From: Galerina marginata
Lineage: Eukaryota; Basidiomycota; Agaricomycetes; Agaricales; Galerinaceae
Reading direction: 5' to 3'
NCBI GenBank assembly: GCA_023014335.1
Contig: JAECYW010000017.1
Location: forward strand, 1,364,001-1,428,000
DNA length: 64,000 nt
The notes beneath the pieces were generated by a model. The model had not been told where the DNA came from. It saw only the letters and a program-made list of their open reading frames with translations, and did no database searches. Below, one piece after another: positions 24,511 through 35,366 of this stretch; the first letter of the stretch is position 1, and every line of letters begins with the position of its first letter. The translations under genes and the position numbers were made by a program.

Positions 24511-25967
24511 ATGAAGATCACCGTAAAGACTACTCAGCAAAAGGTTTTCCAGGCGAGTCTTATCGTTTATGTCCGTGATTTTATGTCCTTACGCTCTTTA
24601 GGTCGAGGTCGATGGTTCAGAGAGCGTTGCCGATCTCAAGGCAAAAATCCAGGAGTCCCAAGGATACCCTGTTGCCCTCCAGAAGATCATCTACTCTGGC
24701 CGGTCTAGTTTACTTTCTGATCTCTCCTTGTTACTGATGTTGTTGCAGGCAAGATATTGACAGACGACAAATCCGTAGAATCATGTGGGATCAAGGAGAA
24801 GGATTTTCTTGTCTTAATGGTTTCCAAAGTAGATCCCCTCCCTTCTCCTTTCTTTGTACCGGTCTTCCTTACACCCTCCATTTGTAGCCCAAGCCTACAC
24901 CTGCATCTACTTCTTCAACGCCAATGGCGGCACCTGAGCCATCGACCCCGGCCGTACCATCCGAACCGTTGACGACAGCCCCGGCTGCATCACCGTCTGA
25001 AGTCGTTGCTGATAGTCCTGAAAGCCCGAATACTTCCTCGTCCGCTCCTGCTGGTGCTTTTGGTGACCCCAGTGCCTTTCTTTCGGGTGATGGTTTGCAA
25101 GCAGCCATCAATAATATGGTGGAAATGGGCTTTCCCCGAGATCAGGTTCTTCGCGCCATGCGCGCTAGTTTCAACAACGCTGATAGGGCTGTCGAATACC
25201 TCATGACCGTGGGTCTGCCTACCTTACCATTTGTTGTCACGCACTGACCCTGTGCTCAGGGAATCCCGGCCCACCTTGAAGCAGAAGGCGCTCGCCAGCC
25301 TGCATCTGTGCCAGCCTCAACCCAGCCTCAAGCACAGGCTGCACCGGTTGCTGCACCACCTCCGACTCAATCTCAAGACCAGCCTCAAAATCTCTTTCAG
25401 GTAAGCACTTCCTTCCATGCTCTGCAAGATCCATAATCTTCATACTGTATCCAAACAGTTAGCCCAACAGCAACAGCAGGCTGGCGCAGGGGCCGCAGGT
25501 ACGGGAGTTGTTAGTGGTGCACCTAGTGCGGGTCACGGAGGTCATCTCAACCTCGAAGCTCTACGTGACAACCCTCAAATCCAGCAACTCAGGCAGCAAA
25601 TGGCTCAAAATCCGGCCCTGATACAACCTTTGATACAACAACTTGCCTCCCAGAATCCGGCAATAGCCCAGATGATAGCCCAGAACCCAGAAGCTCTCTT
25701 CCAACTCCTTGGGATCGAACTAGATGACGGAGATGAAGGAGGTCCAGTTCCTCCTGGGGCGCATGTTGTCAGCGTGACGGAAGAGGAACGGGCTGCCATT
25801 CAACGGGTTCGTTCTGAGTTTTCATGCAATCCAATCCGTTCCTTATCCCTTGACAGCTGGAGAGTTTAGGATTTCCTCGACAGGCCGTTCTAGAGGCATA
25901 TTTCGCTTGTGATAAAAATGAGGAACTTGCGGCCAACTATCTCTTTGAAAGTGGGTTCGATGACTAA
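24511..25967 (+). CDS. RAD23: RAD23 ubiquitin receptor / nucleotide excision repair protein
   Basis: ATG 24511 opens the ubiquitin-like domain ([14 protein letters not shown], then [19 protein letters not shown], then [18 protein letters not shown]). An alanine/proline/serine linker leads to UBA1 ([20 protein letters not shown], then [11 protein letters not shown]). A glutamine-rich linker precedes the XPC/Rad4-binding domain ([20 protein letters not shown], then [19 protein letters not shown]). The last exon holds UBA2 ([20 protein letters not shown], then [10 protein letters not shown]), stop 25965-25967. The order UBL-UBA-XPCB-UBA is diagnostic. Rad23 shuttles ubiquitinated proteins to the proteasome and stabilises Rad4/XPC in DNA repair. 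Five short GT-AG introns; no abnormality seen. Confidence 0.96.
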
Positions 25968-26204
25968 TGGATTGGGAGAAATATCAACATGCAGTGTATT
26001 TGCTCTGTACGTTACATAGACATTGAGTGTAGTTGCTGTTGGAAGGATAATAATGACTCGTATGGACGTCGTTGGTCTGATGAGTGAGATATATTTAACT
26101 TGCATTGCCTCTTTGCTATGGCATTGCTTCCAAGGCGCAGCCAGGTTCGGCGTGGTTCCGGGTCTGCCTCAAGTTCTGGCACTCGAACACTCTCCCTCTT
26201 ATCC

Positions 26205-28744
26205 ATGAAGGCCGTCGTTTTTTGTCAACTACTTGTAGCTGGACCAACCATGACCTACAGTTACCATCTTAATACGAGGGCAGTAAACTCGGTGACCGCC
26301 TACGCGCCGAACACAAATGTCCAATGCCCAGATTTGTCGACCTCGTCTCTTATTCGCCTTTTCACACCGCAGAACCAGACTCTCCATCCGGCCGAGAATG
26401 CGTACATCACGACACGAACGAACACTACCATACTCGCAGCTTGGAAAGATTGGCTAGGCGACGGTTCTTCTCTCGGGTACAATCTCACAACTTACACTGG
26501 ACCTTTTCCGAAAATCGGGATTGCGATACCTGGAGGAGGACTCAGGGCCGCCCAATATGGCGCGAGTTCCCTCCTTGCTCTAGACTCGCGGAATGAATCG
26601 TCGAAGGCGGCGGGAACCGGTGGTCTGCTCCAGGTTACATCGTATATGTCAGGATTGTCTGGTAGGTTGGGTTGTTCTTGCATAGGGCCATTACTGAATT
26701 GCTTCCAGGAGGATCCTGGTTAACCGGCTCTTTGCTATTTAACAACTGGCCAAAAACCGATGACCTGGTTTTTGGTAATGGTGGAGACCTCAATGGCTGG
26801 TTACTGGACCTGCCTTTTGTTACACCTGATGGAGAAAACCTGCTATCAGACAAGAACCAAGCTTTCTTCGGAAGTATACTTTGGAGTGTCATAGCCAAGG
26901 CAAACCAGGGAATGTAAGTCCTATTAATTGCTATGATACCTCACAGTTACCATTGTCATAAATACCACTTCACCAGTGATACAAGTCTTACAGATGTATG
27001 GTCTCGGATGATATCATACCATTTTCTGAACCAAACCTCCCGGTCAAACTTCTTCACCAATGACAGTGGACATGGTGCTGGACAGCTCTGGTCCCAAATA
27101 CCTCAAATACCAGCATATCAAAGTCATTCAATACCTTTCCCTATTGTTGTTGCTGATTCAAGACCTGTGGGGTCAAATTCAACCACAATCCTCTCACTAG
27201 ACTCAGTTGTATATGAGGTAAATTTCTTACAGCACAGACTGCTTGCTTCTGATAAACATTTGTCAGATAACTCCTCTGGAAATTGCATCTTATGATCCCT
27301 TCCTGTCAAGTGGGATGAATCTGACATATGCTGGTACAAATCTATCAAATGGGAAATCTTCCAATGGATCCTCCTGTACAACAGGCTTTGATCAGGCAGG
27401 CTTTGTCATGGGTTCTAGTGCTAGCCTTTTTAATGTAAGGGTTATTATACTTATGGAATGGCAAGCTCAATCAATGTTTATTTCTGTTCTAGCAAATATT
27501 GGATTTTGGTCAAAATACTCTTTCACAATTCTCAAAAAGTGATAGCACTGGCCTTCTTTATCTCCTTTCTCGACAACTGGCAGAAGTTCGTACTAGAGCT
27601 AATGATGTTGCAAACTGGCCAAATCCTTTTCAAGCACTAGCTGTGGAAAGCTTTCAGGATACCAATGCTTCCTGGCTAGAGCTTATTGATGGTGCTTCAA
27701 ACTCAGAAAACATTCCATTGGGGCCTCTGTTTGTAAATGCCAGGAACTTAGATGTGATTGTCACTCTTGAAGGCAGTGCTGATGACCCAGTGAATAATTG
27801 GCCAAAGTTTGTTTCATTATGTTTTATCTTTGGTATTTTTTATACTCATCTAAGTACTTTCAGTGGATCAAGTCTTATTGCCAGCTCATTGAGGCAAACT
27901 ATGTTTTTGCAGAAATCTCACCAGAAATTTCCTCCTATTCCTGCAACACCAGATGATTTTATTGCAACTGGGGTCAATGCACGACCTACATTTTTTGGAT
28001 GTGACCCACTACCTTCTGATAACTATCCAATGATCATTTATCTGCCAAATGCTCCACCAATAAATGGTGATAATCCTGTTACCAAGTGAGTATAGAAGTA
28101 ATTATATTAAAATTAACCTGATTTTGGAAAACAGCACACCTACTTTTCAACTGTCATATTCTTTATATCATATGCATCTATTTTTTGACCAGGTCTATTC
28201 AAACACAGTATCTGGGTTTACTCCAAATACAAATACTCCTGATCAAAATTGGGGAAAATGCTTGCAGTGTGCTGCTTTTGATAGAGCACGCCAAAAAGCA
28301 GCAGTTGGCATTCCAAGATCAGCTTTTTGTTCTCAATGTTTTCAGCAGTACTGCTATAATCCTCAAAAGCCTTCTATTAAATCAGAACTACCAAACAGAA
28401 AGCTGGTTTTTGTTGACCCAGATCCTCAAGGAATCAGCCAATTAGAGCTTTTCTTTGGAGAAAACAAATTCAAGCTGATTGGAGGACTTATTGGACTTGT
28501 CATTTTAGTTGGAGTACTATCTTGTGGAATGTATGTTTTTTTTGTTAACCAAAGATTATTCACACAATTCTAAATTATGATTTTTAGTTTCTTTTTCAAA
28601 AGATACTATGCAAAAAGAAAATCACTCAGCTATCAAAGGCTTCAGCATCCACCAAGTCCTCTTATATTTGAAGAATTCCCTGAAAATCCATATTCTGAGA
28701 GTTTTAAAATGCATAAATATCCAAGTCAGGGTACTGTGCTTTAA
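26205..28744 (+). CDS. Lysophospholipase / phospholipase B, secreted or membrane-anchored
   Basis: ATG 26205 begins a signal peptide (MKAVVFCQLLVAGPTMTYS). The oxyanion segment is IGIAIPGGGLRAAQYGA. The nucleophile motif SGLSGGSW is split by an intron at about 26660-26708. The second catalytic region reads IDGASNSENIPLGPLFV, keeping the Asp, although the family usually has DGG. A cysteine-rich stretch (CLQCAAFDRARQK, then CSQCFQQYC) precedes a C-terminal transmembrane helix (LIGGLIGLVILVGVLSCG) and a short cytoplasmic tail (stop 28742-28744). The enzyme removes fatty acyl chains from (lyso)phospholipids at the cell surface. Many NxS/T glycosylation sites are present. From about 26.74 kb onward the gene is AT-rich and almost without CpG, unlike its first exon, yet its reading frame is intact. 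Confidence 0.88.
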
Positions 28745-28973
28745 TATATGGTCCAACTTTTATTTATTTTGGGAATTGTTTACAGATTAGCTTTATTATA
28801 TCACTTTAGTAGCCTGTGCTTAGGTTCTGTTGGACTTAGTCCATAGGTGATGACCTCAGTGGTATCTGGACATAGTCATACCTTCTTGTAGATTTGTAGT
28901 CACTTCTGTATTCATCATCTTTATTGTTCAATCCATTTGCACTGCCCATGTGTCTTGTCTCTCTTCTCTGCTT
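28745..28973. other. AT-rich flank at start of repeat region
   Basis: This is the 3' flank of the lysophospholipase gene. It is AT-rich and CpG-poor, with no coding region supported. It ends at the target duplication of the next element. Confidence 0.5.
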
Positions 28974-28981
28974 GTTATAAG

Positions 28982-29303
28982 TAGGCAATGACAGGGGTTG
29001 GGGTAACCACGGCGGGTTGCAGGTTGGGGTACCACACAGGTAGGGTACAGGTAATGATAGCCCTACCTGCAAGCTTTAAAACGAGCCCAAAAACATATTT
29101 TTTGGACCAAAACTGAGGGAGATACAGCCAATTTTGCAAAATTCATCGAAATTGGCTGTATCTCCTTCATTTCTGGGCCATTTTGGACATTTTTGGGCTT
29201 GTTTTGACAGGTAAACCCGTGGGCTTGCAGGGTAGGGTTATGCCATGGGTAGGGTATGGGTTGCTGGCGCGATACCCGCAGGTTTACCCTGTGCCATTGC
29301 CTA
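28982..29303. mobile_element. hAT-like MITE, 322 bp, with 8 bp target duplication
   Basis: The element starts TAGGCAATG and ends CATTGCCTA, perfect 9 bp terminal inverted repeats extending imperfectly inward (ACAGGGGT at the left, matched by ACCCTGTG at the right). It is flanked by GTTATAAG on both sides (28974-28981 and 29304-29311), an exact 8 bp duplication, the length made by hAT and some Mutator transposases. An internal fold pairs GGAGATACAGCCAATTTTG (29119-29137) with its complement near 29150-29165. It encodes no protein, so it is non-autonomous. The host sequence at the insertion point is itself an RC-element relic. Confidence 0.85.
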
Positions 29304-29390
29304 GTTATAAGTTCTTACTATAGTAAAAGAACTTGTTTTCCATACTCAGTAACAGAAGAAAAACACAAACAATGGAAATTCTCCCATTGC
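29304..29390 (-). repeat. Degenerate RC right-end relic
   Basis: The sequence matches, with mutations, the right end of the RC family read on the minus strand: TTATAAGTTCTTACTATAG corresponds to TTACAAGTTCTTACGTAG, followed by TAAAAGAACTTGTTTTCC and, further on, a GGAAATTCTCCCA-like stretch. It is older than the intact copies and received the hAT-like MITE. Confidence 0.65.
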
Positions 29391-29487
29391 TTCAATTTTT
29401 GTGACTGACCTTGAATTAAAAGTCTACAAATTTTGTAACAATGGTTTTTTTGAGAGTGAAAATAGGGCTATTTATGAGTCCTATTTA

Positions 29488-29620
29488 CTTGGTCAGAGGC
29501 CATTGCTGCGCATGGCAAAAACAAGTTCTTACTTTCAAGGTAAGTCTGACTATAAATAAAGGTTAAATAAGTAAATAATGCATAGTCCACTCAAATCTGA
29601 AGCTATTAGGATGATCTTAC
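29488..29620 (+). mobile_element. RC-element left-end fragment
   Basis: Begins CTTGGTCAGAGGCCATTGCT and continues through GCATGGCAAAAACAAGTTCT and CTCAAATCTGAAG...GATGATCTTAC, matching the first 130 or so bases of the RC copies at 51115 and 61546. As at all other left ends seen, the base just outside is A. Similarity stops near 29620, so the fragment is truncated. Confidence 0.75.
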
Positions 29621-31554
29621 AGCCTACACCGCCAAACGGTAACAATGTGGGAGAAATATTTTGATCAAAACCTGTTGAGGACATTTGCCCACCTGCCACG
29701 CATATTGATGGCATGTCAGCCCCACATTGAAATCGCACTAATAGCATGCTGTCACCACTTTGATGTTGTGGGGACGTTAGCCGAAAACATTGTGGACAGC
29801 TGTGAGCCCAGGTCGGGACATTGCCTCAGGCAGGGCGGATTTTTGATATTTCTCAATGCTAATTTCTATCATACTTGTTCATGTCCAGGCTGGTCTCGGG
29901 AGCAACACACAGTATGGAATTCTGAAGGTCAAAATATATTCATTCAAGGAGCTATATAAGTAACTAGGAGGGAACCAGACACAAAAGAGACATAAAAGAA
30001 TGCCGGGCTGCTAAAGGAACCCATCCCATTGTCAATGCCATGATAACTTCAACGATGTGACTCCGTTTATAGGCAAAATGAGATGGGTGGTCACTGGTTC
30101 TACCAATACCGTCGACAGCGAAAGGTAAACGGGCGTTTGAAACATGCCATATTGATTGGTGGGCATGTTTGGCAGGATCGGGTTACGAGGGCGAGGTATT
30201 TGGCGTGAGGGGCAGAGGGAGAGGTTGTTGAAGGTGTCCTGGTTGAAGGCGAAACTGTAACCAAAGGTGACGCCGGTGAGTAAACTGGAATAATGGGTAG
30301 AAAGGACACAAGGGCCACGACCGCGCACAGGCGCACGGCCAGAGGCTGAGGAGACATTGGGGGAGCAAGATGGAAAACCGCGCACAAGCGCACGGCGAGG
30401 ACGAAAAAAAAACAGAGCAGGCAAAACAACAGGTAGGCGTGGTGACATTTGCGCACAAACAACATAAATGAATACAATAAAACAAGACAGAACGAAGGAG
30501 GCAAGCGGGAGGATAGGATGGTTGTGGGGAGAGGAAAGCGTTGCGTGTTTGGTTGCGGTTGAAGTTGAGACCAAACATCAGGGCGGAGTTTAAACGAACT
30601 TAAAGAGATTTTCGATATTTGCCGCACGTACCTTTTCACGATGAGCTCGAAATCTCTATTATTTTGGTGATAGAAAGAACTTAAGTGTGTTATTTAACTA
30701 TTTTATCAACTTACTTCCATGAATTAGTTTCATTAGACTTGTATTCAGAGCTTTAGCCAAATTGGCGCCTCAGGTTCCACAGACGTTGGCCGAAACATGT
30801 GAGCCAGGTGTTGAGCGGCTGGCGTGAACCTTTTTCTCTCCAGGTTTGATGTGCCTTGCCATCCATGCCGGTGACAGGTTTTGATCAACCTGTCAAGCGG
30901 AGATTTGCCGAACGTGTCAGCGACCTTTTGAACAAATGGTGGTGTATGCCGCTAGTTGAAGACATCAGGTAGGTAAACTGCCCAAGGAGGACATTGCATC
31001 AGGAAGGTAAACTGCCCAACATGGGCAGTTTACCAACAGCCTGCGTATTTGTTAGACTACATCGTACAACAACGTGGCTCATGTGCAGAGAGAAATATAT
31101 ATATTTATTTGGTGATTGATGGCATCAATTGAGATCACATGACTTTGAATTTGCCTCTATTGACATGCTTGTTGCACATTTATGTAATTTTATGGCCTCA
31201 ATTATAAACAAATGTAAATAAAAGCTCTCAGGGCCACTGCATCCATGATATAAAAGGCAATCAAGATGCAATTGCCTAAAATAGCAGTATTTAGTCAGCC
31301 AGCTAATTTTGGACTTAGCAGCATTTGTGCTAAGTTTTTTGATTTATTAATTAACACTAAAAGCCTTATATTTTAATGAGGAAGGTACCTAGTCATGTGA
31401 TTTAAATTTTAATAGAGTCTAAAAATAGATTACGTTCTTTTGAGACCCTCTTTCCTTTTTGGGAAATTTTCCCGTCAGCCAAAATTCTTCACTGCCGGCT
31501 TTTTTTCAGTTTTTTGCATTTTTCTCTGTGGGAAAAATAGCTAGGCACAAAATT
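29621..31554. other. Intergenic sequence without supported genes
   Basis: About 1.9 kb of mostly AT-rich, CpG-poor sequence. A GC-richer island at about 30060-30620 has overlapping minus-strand frames of low complexity, none with recognisable domains, and they are not called as genes. The stretch also contains the GGTAAACTGCCCA hairpin at 31006-31034 listed separately. Confidence 0.5.
31006..31034. repeat. Perfect 13 bp inverted repeat (hairpin)
   Basis: GGTAAACTGCCCA, loop ACA, then its exact complement. The same 13-mer recurs at about 30972 and 31638, the latter inside the neighbouring MITE, so it belongs to a dispersed motif rather than being an isolated palindrome. Confidence 0.8.
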
Positions 31555-31761
31555 TTGATGGATTCAGGGTCAGATGGCTTGGCAGCACATTTTTTATTAA
31601 TAGCACAGCCACATCCGAGCACATTTGGGAATGGCTTGGTAAACTGCCCAAGCTGTCAAAAAGTGAGGCTAGTTTGCCGAGCCTTTCCAGGATGTGCTTG
31701 GATGTGGCTGCGCCTCTAATAAAAAATGACGTAATCAGCTACGCGACCCTGAATCCATCAA
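31555..31761. mobile_element. MITE-like foldback element, 207 bp
   Basis: The ends TTGATGGATTCAGGGTC and GACCCTGAATCCATCAA are exact inverted repeats. Pairing continues inward through CATTTTTTATTA and GCAGCCACATCC/GGATGTGGCTGC stretches, so roughly 70-80 bp at each end can fold back, with unpaired bases between. No clear target duplication was found and no protein is encoded. Confidence 0.75.
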
Positions 31762-31954
31762 GATCGTGGCTGTGTCTTCTTTTCTTATTGAGATATAAGC
31801 CAAATATTAGTACATAGTTAGTTTACAGCCCTTGGTAAGTTGACAGTCCTTGGTCAGATTACAGTCATGGTCAGATTACAGTCCTGATGCAATGTGGACT
31901 TTGGGCAACTTACCATTATTTACACATCAAGGTAGCTGCAACAGGTGCGTCTGT

Positions 31955-32480
31955 GATGAAGCCATCTTGAAGGTCTTCTGGGCAAAACCAACAAAATGAG
32001 CATAACTTCTCGAATTCTGGATTGTTCTGGACGAACCTGGGCTTCCTAGAATTGTTGATGCACCCCAGAGATTACTGTGAGTTGTTGAGAGGCGTCGCAT
32101 GCGGTGTTTACCCGCGATGAAGGCATCTTGAAGGTCTTCTGCATGAAATCAACCAAATGACCATAACTTCTTGAATTCTGCATCGTTCTGGACGAACCTG
32201 GGCTTCATAGAATTGTTGATGCACCCCAGAGATTACTGTGAGTTGTCGAGAGGCGTCGCATGCGGCGTTTACCCGCGACGAAGGCATCTTGAAGGTTTTC
32301 TGTGTGAAATCAACCAAATGACCATAACATTTGGAATTCTGGATGATTCTGGACGAACCTGGGCTTCTTAGAATTGTTGATGCACCCGAGAGATTCCTGT
32401 GAGTCGTCGAGAGGCGTCGCATGTGGCGTTCACCCGCGACAAAGGCATCTTGAATGTTTTCTGGATGAAATCAATGACAT
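31955..32480. repeat. Tandem repeat, 161 bp unit, three copies plus a partial
   Basis: Units begin at 31955, 32116, 32277 and 32438 with GATGAAGCCATCTTGAAGG-like sequence, exactly 161 bp apart. Each contains GACGAACCTGGGCTTC, GAATTGTTGATGCACCC and GAGAGGCGTCGCATG. Copies differ at scattered positions, so the array is not recent. CpG is retained, unlike most surrounding sequence. Confidence 0.88.
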
Positions 32481-32528
32481 AGCTGCACAAAAAGTGCGAC
32501 ACACACTGTTGCACTTTTTGTGCTGCTT
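32481..32528. repeat. 21 bp imperfect inverted repeat next to LINE poly(A)
   Basis: The left arm (32481-32501) holds GCACAAAAAGTGC and the right arm (32508-32528) holds GCACTTTTTGTGC, 19 of 21 bases pairing across a 6-base loop. It abuts the 3' end of a minus-strand LINE. Function unknown. Confidence 0.7.
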
Positions 32529-32546
32529 CACGTGATTCTTGGCACC

Positions 32547-33710
32547 TTTTTTTTTTTTTTTTTCATCAACGATTTATATACCGGTGCGCGAAAGCAGTCT
32601 GGTCGCCTAACTAATACAAATCCCCGGTCAAAAGCGCGCAGTAAACTACTAATCCCCAAACCAGACCCGAACCCATCCACTTCTTCCGAATCCTTCCAAC
32701 GGCGTCCTTTGTGCGCCAGGCCTTTGCTAGGGGGGACGGACCACCTAACCGCCCAGTCCCAAGGGAGGGACGGCCCCCACTGCTACGCCACTACCACGTT
32801 TGGACGAACCGAAGCCCGCCCGCACATCTCCTGGCAGCCGCAGCTGCTGCACTCTCTCCGCCTTCCAAACCCGACGCCCGCTTCAGAACCCAGACCCGAC
32901 CCAAAAACCTTCACCCACCCGCGCCTTGACGACCCAAAACCCATACCAGTGAAGGGAATAAGCAGATGCGGGGATAAGGCCCCCGAGGCAAATCATCCGC
33001 GCAAGCCAAAAGTGCAGCTACCATTCGAGATATGGGCCGCAGGGTAACCACTGGTCGTAGCGAATGCAACCGGGTACAAAACGCGAATCCTTGGCCTGTC
33101 AACCTCGTCTGAAGGAGGGATTAGACCTCCCCCAACCGACACAACCCGGAAGAAGGTATCAAGGCCTCTCTGAGCGATGAGCCCGCACGGAACGCCTTAC
33201 CCAATGCCTTGCTGTGCTGCCGCTTGGCGGGCGAAGGAGAAAGCTTCCTGGTTCTCCAACAAAAACATCAACAAACCATGTAAACGATTGGTTGGGGACT
33301 GTCTATCGTACCGCGGACAGTACTTTAGGATGTGTGAGCGGGTCTCGCGAGGAGCGCCGCAGCGGGGACAGCCATGAGGCTCTTGGATGTTAAATCGGTC
33401 GTAATACGAGCCGATTGGCGCATGATTCAGTATACACCTGCACAAGCGCGCGAAGGAAGCGGCATCACCTCCAGATTCGCAAATATAAGGCCCACCCTTG
33501 CGAGTAGCCGGACGAATGGGTCGCGGTTTCTTGCCCAGCGTAGAAAGCTGGAGGAAGTCGCGACCCAGATGTTGTGGACGGTCAGCTGCAGCCTTAGCCC
33601 AGCGTGCCGCCACGCGAGTGTCGCCTTCTGCGTGAAGGCAATCAAAAGTAACCTGTGAACCGAAGTCCACAGGGAAATGAGCGGCTCCCCGCGCGTGCTT
33701 GTGAGCCATG
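32547..33710 (-). pseudogene. LINE fragment A, 3' part (RNase H end, zinc motif, 3' UTR, poly(A))
   Basis: On the minus strand the frame reads VTFDCLHAEGDTRVAARWAK, then LCRCILNHAPIGSYYDRFNI, then a cysteine-rich motif CPRCGAPRETRSHILKYC, and a stop after AAQQGIG. This is the C-terminal end of a non-LTR retrotransposon ORF2. A 3' UTR of about 650 bp follows. The poly(T) run at 32547-32563 on the plus strand is the poly(A) tail. The upstream part is separated by the RC element at 33711. It is a dead fragment. Confidence 0.8.
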
Positions 33711-34978
33711 TTACAAGTTCTTACGTAGTAAAAGAACTTGTTTTCCGGCCTGCATAGCAGGCAGAAATGGTTTCTAACGCAATGGTTCGAAATTCTCCCA
33801 CTCATACTGTGACCCTGCATGGTTTCTGTATCTCAGCCATTACTGGGCCAATTTTTATGATCTTGGTATCAAAAAATTCGTAAAAATCAGGGCTTTCATG
33901 TGGCATGTGTATACAGGGATGATTAGGTCATGTGACTTGCTCACACGACCCAAAAAGCGCAAATTTGTGTGAATTTACACTTAAAACAGATTTCAGTGAG
34001 CTAGATATGCTAAAATGTGTTGTCCAGACCAATCTAGAATAATGTACAAATATTTACATATGTTTTGCAATGATGTCATGGTGTCCAAATTATGCAAACA
34101 GTCAGCTCAACTTGGTGAAAATCCGAAAATTGGTGTTAAAGTGACTGGATAACCCATAAAAGGCATACCAAACATTGCAAAACATGAACAAATAACATGG
34201 AAATAATGTTCTAGAAGCTTACATAATCAAACTCACAGCAGGACTTTGTGCAAATCCCTTGAAATCAGTTAAGGCACTAAGTTAGACCAAAATATTCTGA
34301 GGGATATGTCATGTGATATGTGTGCACAGACCACCTATTAGGTAAAAAAACAGTATCACCATTTTTTATTTTATTTTAATGCCTTTAAAATCTCTCAATA
34401 TAGCTTATTTACTGTGTATCTCAAACAATATTCCGCATTTGGTAAGTCACATAAAGATGTGACAATATATATGTGACACCATCTTTTAGCCCTGACCTTT
34501 CTGATAATTACACACTTTGTTTCAAGGCAATCTGATAAGAACTAAGCGACGTATGAATTAATCTTGTTACAAGTTCTTACGTAGTAAAAGAACTTGTTTT
34601 CCGGCCTGCATAGCAGGCAGAAATGGTTTCTAACGCAATGGTTCGAAATTCTCCCACTCATACTGTGACCCTGCATGGTTTCTGTATCTCAGCCATCACT
34701 GGGCCAATTTTGATGATCTTGGTATCAAAAAATTCGTAAAAATCAGGGCCTTCCTGGTCACGTGACCTTTAGATCCGCCTCATTTTTCTGCTTTTTTTGA
34801 GTATAAAAACATCCCAATCGGTTCAGATTTGAGCGGACTGTCCATTATTTGCTTATTTAACATTTATTTATTTAATTCCTAATTTAATATTCATTATTTA
34901 ATCACAGGTCTCTAGGTACTGCCTCACCCCAAAGTAAGAACTTGTTTTTGCCATGCGCAGCAATGGCCTCTGACCAAG
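33711..34978 (-). mobile_element. RC element copy 1 (two right-end units)
   Basis: Read on the minus strand it begins CTTGGTCAGAGGCCATTGCT (at 34978) and ends GTAAGAACTTGTAA (at 33711). The right-end segment occurs twice, at about 33711-33890 and 34565-34750, separated by about 670 bp of AT-rich filler. It interrupts LINE fragment A. Comparison with the homologous LINE sequence at 38390-38400 shows a join of ACATCA to (T/C)ATGGCTC with no duplicated bases. It has no transposase gene. The RC name is mine. Confidence 0.8.
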
Positions 34979-35366
34979 TGATGTACTCCCCACTCGAGAT
35001 TAGTGGGGACATAGTGGAAAGAAATCCAGCGTTGAGGGTCAGCCTCAAGCCAGGTTTTGAGGAGTTTGCAAGCGCGCAGTGAGTGCGACTGCGACAAATG
35101 CAAGGAGGTGTCAAGGGCTCATTTTGCCATGGCAATCGAGTCCGTGAAAATAGCGACGTGCCTGCATTGCCGCCTGGTGGCGGCCTCGATGGCACGACAG
35201 ATGGCCGACATCTCCGCGTCGGGCGCGCTGGTGCGACCCACAAGCCATCTGAAGCGATCAACTTCAATGCCTTGTGAAAAGATGACCCCAGCCGCAACGG
35301 ACTGGGTGGTATGTTAAACCTGCGGTAGTACGCACCGATTGGCGCATGATTCAGTATACACCTGCA
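34979..35366 (-). pseudogene. LINE fragment A upstream part plus a fused LINE piece
   Basis: On the minus strand the sequence encodes TQSVAAGVIFSQGIEVDRFR, then VGRTSAPDAEMSAICRAIEA and IFTDSIAMAK, the RNase H region of the same LINE family, followed by an in-frame TGA. At about 35317 this is joined to a piece that belongs further 3' in the LINE (RCILNHAPIGAYYRRFNI), and at about 35367 that piece abuts a plus-strand reverse transcriptase. The arrangement is scrambled and inactive. Confidence 0.7.

Noticed and set aside
29645..29959. 104-codon frame between repeats
   Set aside because: CpG-poor intergenic sequence with no recognisable motif; judged a chance frame.
30032..30639. Overlapping minus-strand frames of about 130-180 codons
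   Set aside because: Three frames overlap in a biased-composition island, with no domain, no intron pattern and no agreement on one frame.
33711..34978. RC elements as LTR or TIR transposons
   Set aside because: No target duplication is found, terminal sequences are not inverted at the very ends, and no direct terminal repeats of LTR type exist.
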